Shown: one piece after another, positions 1 through 8,915 of the stretch
How the letters are laid out: each line of letters starts with the position of its first letter
Numbering within the stretch: the first letter of the stretch is position 1
Source: Lycium barbarum
Lineage: Eukaryota; Streptophyta; Magnoliopsida; Solanales; Solanaceae
Reading direction: 5' to 3'
NCBI RefSeq assembly: GCF_019175385.1
Contig: NC_083348.1
Location: 945,001-1,009,000 of the forward strand
DNA length: 64,000 nt
Position numbers and translations under genes: made by a program
The notes under the pieces: generated by a model
The model's input: only the letters and a program-made list of their open reading frames with translations
Told to the model about the DNA's origin: nothing
The model's database searches: none

Positions 1-56
1 CCTACTTTCTTTCCTTTCTTTGCTTGAGGATGAGCAACGGTTCAATTGTTATCTGA
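1..56 (+). other. Possible 3' end of a retrotransposon internal region
   Basis: This short stretch directly precedes an R1 LTR. It contains a motif, ttgaggatgagcaa, that resembles the short conserved tract found just before the 3' LTR of several plant Ty3/gypsy elements (compare attcgaggacgaatg before the 3' LTRs of elements B and C in this window). The usual purine tract is not clear. If the reading is right, the LTR that follows is a 3' LTR and the rest of the element lies left of the window. The 5 bases before the LTR (tctga) do not match the 5 bases after it (atcag), which fits this better than a solo LTR. Confidence 0.3.
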
Positions 57-3018
57 TGTAACGACCCGTTTTTTTATTTAGTTCTTTTGGTACTTTCGCC
101 ATTCCCGAGCATTGATTGGCTTACTTTTAACTCGAGATTGACTTTTGGGCAAATGGACCTTTTCTGGAATTTCGTCAACTCTGAGAGGTCCGCATGGCTG
201 TTTAGAACCTGTATGTATAATTGGTTCGGTTCCCAATGCATTTTGGTGCATTTCGGGACTTTGGATGGGAAATGGGAGTAGGAACCGGTGGTTGACTCGG
301 TCAACGAGACCTCCGTTGGAAATTTTGAGACCACGAGTGCGTTCGCAGTGTATTTTTATATCGGTTTAGGTGGTCGAGTTGTGAGCAGATAGCCTCGGGA
401 ATAACCCAGAATTTCGATCGAAGACTTAGAAAACTCATGGAGAATCTGGTATCTGGTGCCCGCAACGGCGGCACCAGAGCCACCCCAGCGGCACCGCTAT
501 GGCGGTGTGATAGCTACTGGGGTGGTCATGTGGGATTTAGGCTTCACCGCTGCAGCGGTGTCCCAGCCGCCGTAGCGGCGCCACTGCTGTAGCGGCACTT
601 CCTCCGTCGTGGCGGTCACGGGCAGTGATATTTCATTTAATGTGTCTTAAATAAGTCCTAGACCCTCTGTATTTCATATCTCGATATTGGAGCTTGGGAA
701 AACTGTTCTTGGAGTCAAATTGAGGAATTTCTTGGAGGAAAAACTTTATCCAATCCTTTACTCTTCCTTAATCACAATCATTTTAGAATTCCCCCTTTCC
801 CTTTTACAATCCCTTAGAGTTGGAATTTGAAGAAGGTTTTGGGGAGATTTTCCCTTAGGATCCTATATGATAAATTAATGATGTTGGTGATAAAACTTGA
901 TGAATCTAAGCTTAGTAATCATATATCTTTCACTTTTAATGTTGATTTTCGGATTTGGAGAATTAGGGTTCATACCCAAATTGGGGGTTTTTACTTGAAA
1001 TCAAATTTAGACTAATTCTTGAGTTAAATCAATAATTAATGGTTGGGTTATGATCTTCTAGGACTTAATTTGGTATTTTGCCTATGAAATTCCTGTTTCT
1101 CCCTTGTAGGCCCGTTTCCCCAATTTCTAGGGTTAAAATGGACCTAATTGATATCATAGCAATATTAGTATCATTATTCATGATTTCTAATGTAAAGTCG
1201 ATTATGCTTAGACTACTTTGGTTCTGAGCTTCAGAGGAATGGCAAGGCAAAAGAGTGACTTGTTGGTGTTGCGGTTCGGCAGTCCAGGTAGGTTATGGTT
1301 TACCTTTGGTGAGACTTAGTATTGTGAATAACATATTCAAATTATGATGTCGGAGACAGCATGTGGACCTTCGGGTGTGAAGTTGGGATGGATATTGCCT
1401 TAGGTTGGGCCCTGATGTGTGTTGGGACTAGCCACCCCGTTATATGTGTTTGATTGTTCAATTGTGTTGGCTTTATGCCATGTGTAGTCGGTAGATAATG
1501 AATGTCGCTTGTTGTCCTGATTCGATTAGGATTGGCATACCCGTTGTTGGTATTTGTACATTGATATATTATTGGTATACCCACTGTTGGTACTTGAGAT
1601 TATTAATACATTATTGGCGTACTCCATGTTGGTACTTGATTTATATATGTTGGCATACCCACTGTTGGTATTGTGATGTGATGCATTGTTGGCGTACCCT
1701 GTTGAGGTACTTGTGATATTGAGCTTTCTTGTTGGTGATTGACATATGCATTGCACGCAGTCCTCATATTTATCATGCATGGCCGATATCCGAAATGATC
1801 CGATATCGTTGATTGAGTGGAACTGATATTTGATAAACTCTTTTACTAGAGTGATTGTGAAAATGCCGATCTCCGAAGATCCATTCTGGAATCGTTGTTG
1901 ATATGAAACTGACACTTGATAAACTCTTTTACTTGAGTGATTGTAAGGAGGCCGATGTCTGAGGTTCAATTCCGAAATCGTTGATTTGTGAAACTGATAT
2001 TTGATAGACTCTTTTGAGTGATTATGATGAGGCCGATGCCCGATGGTTATATTCAGGCATCGTTGTTGCATGGCCGATTCCGATGTTATTCGGGAATCGT
2101 TGTTAGTCCATGGACTCCGCGGGTCCCCCAGGGTGGTTCCGGTGAACCCCCCCCCCCCCCCCTCCGTGAACAATTAGACAGGGTCCCATCTATCTGTTGG
2201 GCAAAGATCCGGGATGGGTGGCACTTAGACTTCACGAGTCACGTTGGGTTGTGCTATCGAGACGTCGATATTTTCGTCCGGAGTACATATGTACACCTCA
2301 TATGCATGGCATGGCATCGCATTCATACAATTATTGCACTGTATTGCATTGTGACTTGAGTGAGATGTTGTGATGACTGGATTGCGGTGACTGTGTTGTG
2401 ATGATTCCCCCGTGGTGATTGGTTTGGATCGGATGTACTCGGGCTTATTATATTGGGGTTTAGATGTTTACATATGTGATGACGGATACTTAGTTATGAT
2501 TATATTGTCTTATGTTGGTCGGTTTATTTGCTTATCTGCTTTATTTTGTGAATTGTGTTAACTATGCTTAGTCGGCCGATGATGCCTACCAGTACTGTTG
2601 TTTGTACTGACCTGCACTTGTTGCATTCTTTTATGACTGCAGAGTACCAAATCGGATCTACCTCTCTGACTCGTGGCTGATCGACTCTTCAGCTTCTACT
2701 TGAGTTTTTCAGGGTGAGCATGGCGTCTGCTGACCTCGAAGACTCTTCTATTGCTTATGTCTTACTTTTCTTTCAAGACATGAGTTGAGACTATTTATGT
2801 GTTATTATTCAGACCTTAGTATTCGGATTTAGATGCTCTAGATACTGGAGTGGATTCATTTACTTCTGCACGTATCTATATTATATCATATTGTGAGACT
2901 TATGTCATTTTACTTCTTCCGCTATTACTTTATTGATTATGAATGTTGAGTTAAGGGTTTGCCTACCGAGGTGAGAAAGGTAGGTGCCCGCATGACCTAG
3001 GCTAAAATGGTGGTGACA
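57..3018 (+). mobile_element. R1-family LTR, forward copy (possibly a 3' LTR)
   Basis: It starts tgtaacgaccc and ends gtggtgaca, the same termini as the TSD-supported solo LTR at 17549-20596, and the two align along most of their length. Landmarks in order: a GC-rich block of CCGC...GCGG dyads (about 440-625), a tract of ~45 bp repeats around ttggcatacccactgttgg (about 1540-1715), a tract of ~85 bp repeats around gaggccgatgtccgagg (about 1785-2090), a C homopolymer near 2148, and a conserved 3' end cctaccgaggtgagaaagg. There is no coding capacity; the open frames in it are repeat-derived. Right-flank bases are atcag; the left flank tctga does not match. Confidence 0.75.
440..625. repeat. GC-rich dyad block in R1 LTR
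   Basis: This is a run of short inverted repeats of the type ccgcN(2-4)gcgg, for example ccgctgcagcgg near 548 and gctgtagcgg near 589. The rest of the LTR is AT-rich, so the block stands out. Equivalent blocks occur in every R1 copy that keeps this part: about 4450-4625, 5225-5400, 18040-18200, 52800-52955 and 63585-63745. The block sits in the likely U3 part, upstream of any transcription start. Its role is unknown. Confidence 0.6.
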
Positions 3019-4774
3019 ATCAGTTTCACTCAATCAACGATACCGGATCATCGCTGGGTATCGGCCATGTATGATAAATATGACAAATGCGTGTAATGCA
3101 TATGTCAATCGTCAACGATCAAGCTCAATATCACAAGTACCTCGACGGGGTGCGCCAACAACGTATCACATCATAATACCAGCAGTGGCTATGCCAACAT
3201 ATATCAAGTCAAGTAGCGACAGTGGGTACGCCAACATATATCGAGCATAAATACCAGCAACGGTATGTCAATTCTATCCAAATCAGGACGACAAACAGAA
3301 CTCGATATGTAGCAACTACACATCAAGCCCACACAATTAAATAATCAGGCATGTATAACGGGGTGGCTAGCCCCAACACACATCAAGTCAATCATTTAAC
3401 ATACAGTATTACCATTCTCTAATCATCATATTTGCTTAGGATAAGAATCTCACCCTATATTCGAGTCATCTCTCACCATTTAACTAGGACATCATTCACT
3501 ATCGTGATTCATTTATACTCCCAGCTAGCGCTTAGATTCACTACAATAATCTCATCGATAGGCATAATTAGATTTCATCTGCTACTCCCAAGTTACATAA
3601 ATCCACCGATCATCAACAAAGCCACATCAATACCTAAGGAGTTTACAGGCCACAAGCCCAAACAAACAAGTCACACATAACAATACCATCCTAAGGTTCC
3701 ATCCCATATCTCCAATTTCCTATACATGCATTCTCTGTTTCTTCTACACAACAATACGGAAAACTAACCGGAGTCTACCGAAGGGCAAGCCGTAACCTAC
3801 CCCTTGGCCGAGCGGCTGCCACGAACATCTAATGTCACTTCAATTAATTCACCCCTGCGTAATCCACACGAAACGCTCGGAGGCAAACATGAGACCCAAG
3901 AGTAGAATTCACCATTAGGGTCCTTTTCAAGGACTTCGAAATTGCTAAGGTAGATATGGAATTTTTATTCTACCTAAAAATTCACTATCACAATGCTAGA
4001 TGATCAATCACCGTCTTGTATGACTTCGTGACACTATTTCAAGTCACTAGCTACGTCAAGTTGCCATTTTGGCTTATTTCAAGAAACCCATTTTCAAGAT
4101 CTAAAGTAGAGACTTATTGTGTCTTCAATGGGGAGATAAGGATGAGATTAAGAACTAAGTTGGGAAATGAATAAGGGAAAAATAATCCAAGGATTTATTT
4201 CTAGAAGACAAGGGTTTCATCTTTTTGGGAACTTAAGGGATTTGAGATACCCCTTTGTGATTCTAGGTAAATGATCTTTGATGAGAATCAACACTAGGAA
4301 GAATGATGGAAGAAGTTAGGGGAATAACCTTCCCTAAGGAAACATTATTTTTGGCTCCCAAATTGCCTCATGGGCGGTTGGACCCTTTAGGGTTTTGAAA
4401 AATGAAGCCAAATCCCGAAATGTCACTTAAATAGGTGGAATCACTGTTCGTGATTGCTGGGGCGGTCTCGTCACCACTTCAGCGGTACCGCTTCAGCATC
4501 AAAGGGATAGCTGGGGCGGTCGACAAGAATTTTCGGCTATGCCGCTTTTGCGGGTACCAAGCCGCTGCTGCACCAGCGCTAGGACGCCCAGGATGGGGCT
4601 GAAGCGGCAAAACTGGGCCCGAGGGGCCCGGATCTAATCCTTCGCGCGCATCTCGTACGATTTCCTGATCAAATTCACAGTTCCCAAGTTGCAAGGGAAG
4701 GTTCAAGCATGTCTCCAGGAGCCGGCATCACGAGTATTTCGAAATTCACTGTAACGACGGAACGGGTCGTTACA
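3019..4774 (-). mobile_element. R1-family LTR, reverse partial copy
   Basis: Reverse-complement R1 sequence: it begins inside the element (atcagtttcactcaatcaacg, as in the 60819-63906 copy) and runs to the reverse of the R1 5' terminus, cgggtcgttaca. The missing 3' part would lie left of the forward copy at 57, so the forward element probably inserted into this one. The dyad block is at about 4450-4625. The bases after its end (caaat) would be its TSD, with the partner outside the window. Confidence 0.7.
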
Positions 4775-5881
4775 CAAATTAAGTACTAGGCAATTATACT
4801 CCCACCCTTAATTGCTGATTTAGCTCAATAATTAGCCTAGATTCTGATTTCATGCAAAACCCCCCAAATTGGGTATAAACCCTAAATCTCTAAATCCAAA
4901 ATTCAACGTTAAAAGTGGAAGATCTATAATTAATGAGCCTAGATTAGTCAATATTTAACAAAACATATCCAATTTATTCATTAGTAATCCTAGGGACCAT
5001 GTTCTTCCAAACCTTCTTTCGACTCTTACCACCTTGGGTTCATTAAGGGAGAAGGGAGAATCTTAACATGATTATGGTTTAAAGGAAGAATGAAGAAGTG
5101 AGTAGGAATTACGTCCAAGATTTTCCTCCCAATATCCTTAAGAGTAGTTTCTCCAAACTCAAATATCGAAATGGGGTAAAATGAGGGTCTAGGACTTTTT
5201 AACACTTCATTAATGATATTAACTGCCCGTCACAAGCTATAGCGGTACTGGGACCACACTAGCGGCGCCGGCCCAGCGGCCACCTGACCGCTTTAGCGGT
5301 CAAGCCTAAATGGCTCGTACCGCTTCATCAGCAGGGCCACTGCCCCAGCGGTGCCGCCGTTGTGGTGCTGGTGCCGCCAAAACGAGCACCAGACACCAGC
5401 AACTTAGCCCAAGATTTTCCTTTCAATATTTTTTGACTAATTCCCGAGGTTATCTGCTCACATACCAGACACATAGTCCCACATAAAAACGCGCTACGAA
5501 CGCGCCTGTGGCCTCAGAATTCCCAACGGAGGTCCCGTTGGCCGAGTCAACCCTCGGTGCCTTAATTTCAAGTTTCCCTCCCACGTCCCGAAATGCACCC
5601 AAGTGCATTAGGAACCGAACCAAACACACACACAAGTTCTAAACGATCATCCGGACCTCTCGAAATTGATAGAATTTCGAAAAAGGTTCGTTTGCCCAAA
5701 AGTCAACTTTGGGTCAATCATTTTTCATGCTAAACCTATAATTTCACCAAAGTTGCCCGAATCCTGTCTAGACACCTCCGGAAGGGTGTCAACGGTCCCT
5801 TCAGGTCAAGAGTGAGCTAATCAATGCTCGGGAACAGGCGAAAACGCCGAAAAGACTATAATGACCAAACGGGTCATTACA
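4775..5881 (-). mobile_element. R1-family LTR, second reverse partial copy
   Basis: This is a further reverse R1 copy covering the 5' third of the LTR. The order ccaaattgggtataaaccct, then the GC-rich dyad block (5225-5400), then tcaatgctcggga and the terminus gggtcattaca, is the same as in the other copies. It continues where the previous reverse copy ends, which suggests that copy inserted into this one. Its right end abuts the last codons of an RLP reading frame at 5882, so it inserted into an RLP gene. The expected 5 bp duplication (agaag at 5882-5886) has its partner outside the window. Confidence 0.7.
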
Positions 5882-5905
5882 AGAAGGCTGAGACGGCGGA
5901 CTTAA
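5882..5905 (+). pseudogene. 3' terminal stub of an LRR receptor-like protein gene
   Basis: The eight codons encode RRLRRRT and a stop. The bases match the ends of the two other RLP pseudogenes here (stops at 38573-38575 and 60233-60235) almost exactly, and the similarity continues into the 3' flank (gattgaaagag, then ctgtttgttgtttg). The basic tail is the cytoplasmic C-terminus that follows the single transmembrane helix in this RLP type. The body of the gene must lie left of the window, beyond the inserted R1 elements. This is a third copy of the local RLP unit, and it is disrupted by transposon insertion. Confidence 0.75.
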
Positions 5906-6416
5906 TCGAAGATTGAAAGAGTGAACTTTTCTGTTTCTGTTTTTCTCTTGTTAATTTTCTGTTTGTTGTTTGAATATGCTTGATAGCAATTTAATTGTAT
6001 GTGTTATTTTATCATTAATGGTTGTTCATATTAAGTTGTTGTGTTTCAATTTCTTTCCTACTGATCATGAGTAAGTATAAAGATAGAGGAAAATTGAGTT
6101 ACGAGTTAACCTGCTTGATTGGACATGAAAACAATTATATCAAATGTTTGGAAGCAAATATAAATGCAAAACTAAAGTATAAAGATAAAGGAAAAGGACT
6201 AATGAATAGTCAACAACTCATTCAGTAACTATCCATTGTTGTTTGTTTGCCATTATTAATGAGTTTGCCTGTATAAATGTCTTATTAAAATTACTCTATG
6301 ATTGGAATGTACATTTGTGAATTTCCCTGAACTCAAGAACTGGTAATTACCCCAGTAATAAATGCCTGTACATTTGTGAATTGGCAGATAAAGTTACTGT
6401 AGGTCTATAGCTGCTA
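5906..6416. other. 3' flank of the RLP stub; no gene seen
   Basis: The first ~120 bases resemble the region after RLP pseudogenes 1 and 2 (ttctgtttgttgtttg, then a tgatagcaa tract and tatgtgtta). Similarity fades after about 6020 with weak matches to about 6170. A short open frame at 6022-6228 has no recognisable domain and lies in this decaying flank, so I do not call it a gene. Confidence 0.5.
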
Positions 6417-6513
6417 CTCCTCCGTTCACTTTTACTTATTCATTATTCCAAAAATAGATTTCACTTTTACTTGTCCATTTTAGCATGTTAAAAGAAAAAT
6501 AATATGTTTTTTT
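6417..6513 (+). mobile_element. Stowaway-like MITE, left half (split by element D)
   Basis: It begins ctcctccgttcacttttact after a TA dinucleotide, typical of Stowaway (Tc1/mariner-type) MITEs in Solanaceae. The sequence is cut at a T run near 6513 by an LTR element, and the other half resumes at 12967 with a MITE-like interior (ttaattactcatttcaaatc). The interrupted element marks an old insertion site that was later hit by element D. Confidence 0.6.
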
Positions 6514-7121
6514 TATACCCCATTTTAACCGGAGTCAAAATGGTTTACAACATTCCGGTAATTCCGGGGTTAATTAAAGTTAAGGAGTCGCCACCTAATT
6601 ATTATGGTGAATCAGGACACCTAAAGTTAAGTAAAGTTATTATCTAAAGTTAACTCCGTTTAAGGTCTATTAAACTTAAAGATTCTAGATAAGGGTTCAA
6701 TTAATTTAAAGAGAAGGTATTAAGCATCCTTTAAGATCCATTAACAATGGTTAACCGACCGGACTTAGAGTTAATTAAAAAGGCTAATTTTAAGTAAAAA
6801 CTAGAAGTACATTCAAAGGCAAGCATTAAAAGAAAGTGATTAACTAAATTAATTTTGAAAAAGAGTATTAATTTGTATGGCTTAGATTGATTGAAGTAAT
6901 AAACACTTTAACAAAATGACTTCTAATCAAGATTTGAAAAAGGGAGAAAAAGCTTCAGATTAGTCAAGATTAAAAATGGGCTAAAGCCAAGACGTCATTT
7001 TTAGATCAAAAATAGGTCTACTAATCATTCTGGTAGTTTTTAAAGAAAATGTTATCCTCGAGTTTGAAGTCAAAGTTGGTATAATGAAACTGTTGATTTT
7101 CTAAAGTAAACAAATTACTAA

Positions 7122-7383
7122 GAGCCCGTTTGGATTGGCTTATAAGTTCCTTATAAGCTGTTTTCAGTTTTTTTGAGTGTTTGGCTGGCCAGCTTAAAAT
7201 CATTTTGTGCTTAAAATAAGTTCAAAAAAATAATTGGGTCTATTTGACTTAGCTTATCTAAAGCAGCTTATAAGCTGAAAACAGCTTATAAGCCAAAAAA
7301 AATAAGTTAGACTACCCCAACTTATTTTTTTTGGCTTATAAGCTGTTTTCAGCTTATAGGCATAAGCCCATCCAAACAGGCTC
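7122..7383. mobile_element. Harbinger/Tourist-like MITE
   Basis: It is 262 bp with terminal inverted repeats, gagcccgtttggattggctt on the left and aagcccatccaaacaggctc on the right, flanked by TAA on both sides (7119-7121 and 7384-7386). A 3 bp TAA duplication suits the PIF/Harbinger group. Inside is a strong hairpin built from repeated cttataagctgttttcagct and its complement. There is no coding capacity. It is nested in element D. Confidence 0.75.
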
Positions 7384-8352
7384 TAAAAACCAAAACCCAT
7401 TTGGCTTAATTCATTTAAAACAAATGACGTTTTGAGTAGAAAAAGCAATTAAGACTTAGAGGAGAAATCACATTCTTGACTAAAGGCAACAAATAATTGA
7501 TCAAATAAGTGTTAATTAAAAGAAAGACTCTACATGATTAAGCAAAGTAAAGCTATTAGCAACTAACTACCAAACACAAATAAGATTGCAATCACACTAG
7601 CAAATAAGCAACATTAGGGAATAAAATGAGATGAATTAAAGCCATATTTGGCTCCTGCAGAAGGACAAAGTGTTTTAGTGGTTCGCCGTTTGGCTCGCCA
7701 CTTTCTTCGGTTTCAGTTTGACTATGTTTCGAGGGAGCGAGAGACACAAACGAAGACGTAGATGCAGGTTCCTGATTTAGCGACATCACGTGGTCTTGTA
7801 GTAAGACTCCTTGCGATATCGGCGTCGTTGAGTCTCAAGTGAAACTTTTCGGCTCCGGTACTCATGCAAACAAAGAAAACGAAGGGAAGGAGGTTTAAGT
7901 TGGAATCTATTCCTTTAACATTATATATTCAAAAGTAAATGAAGCAAAATTAACAATCATTTAATTCTCAACACTTTGCATATTCAAAGAGGCATTTTGA
8001 TCTTTACATATATTACTAAGAAGTGTTTTCCACCACTAGCATTTAGTAATGGTAACATATCATTTGATGTTGATATAAATGTACAAGATACTTAGTAGAA
8101 TCATAAGAATCTCTAGTCTACGATTTTTGTTTAAAACCACAAAGACTTAAGAGCCCCTTTTTTAACAAAACACTTGGCAGTAGGAATGTGAATCTCCATT
8201 TAATCAAGGAAAGTAAACTGATCACCTACGGACAAAACAAATTCTAAGTCATGATTTTTGAATACATACATATACATCTTCACATGATTAGTAATACTTA
8301 AAGACGTCACTACTAGTACAATACCTATACTTAAACTTTGATTAGGGACATA

Positions 8353-8881
8353 TGTGATGACCCGCCACATCATCATGCCACCTAGGCGCCACGTGAAACT
8401 ATTTTTGCCATGTAGGAAGCTTATGTGGATGCTTACATGGAAAGGAGGCTAGCTTATGTAAGAAAGTTCTAGAGAAATATGGAGATTTCTCATGGAAGAC
8501 CTTAGAACCTTATGGAATTGCATAGAAAGTCCTTAGAATAGTCTAGTTGTGTAGAGATTTCTAGAATAGGGGCTTATTGGTAAATATGTAGGGACTTATA
8601 TAATAATTATTATTTACATACTAGTCCCTAGGTGAGTGGTATAAATAGGAGGTCATTTATTTGTAAACCATCAAAGCAAAAAAATCAATCAAGTTTTCTT
8701 TAATAAAAAGCTTCCTTCTAGCAAATTTTTCTTGTCTTATTCACCTACTATTCCCTTAGCGATCTTGAGTGTAGTAATCTAGGCTGACTTGGCATAGCAA
8801 GATCGTGAGCAAGTTGTGCAAGAACATGAGCGAGTTGTCAAGTGCCGCACGTGCGCTTAGTTGAAGACTAAGGCTGTGACA
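8353..8881 (+). repeat. Element A 5' LTR
   Basis: It is 529 bp, starts tgtgatgacccgccacatca and ends ggctgtgaca. It differs from the 3' LTR by only scattered substitutions and small indels (for example gaggctagc against gaggttagc). It contains a TATA box and, about 60 bases later, an aataaaaag sequence that could act in polyadenylation. Confidence 0.9.
8640..8647 (+). promoter_or_regulatory. Probable LTR TATA box of element A
   Basis: The sequence tataaata lies in the middle of the LTR in the context gagtggtataaatagga, a good match to a plant RNA polymerase II TATA box. The same motif is kept in the 3' LTR at 11476-11483. Transcription from here would read the LTR R region, the primer site and the gag frame. 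Confidence 0.65.
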
Positions 8882-8884
8882 ACG

Positions 8885-8896
8885 TGGTATCAGAGC
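8885..8896 (+). other. Primer-binding site of element A
   Basis: tggtatcagagc lies three bases after the 5' LTR. It is complementary to the 3' end of plant initiator tRNA-Met, the usual primer for chromoviruses. The same 12-mer follows the 5' LTRs of elements B and C. Confidence 0.9.
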
Positions 8897-8915
8897 GAAG
8901 GTTACAACTGAGGGA

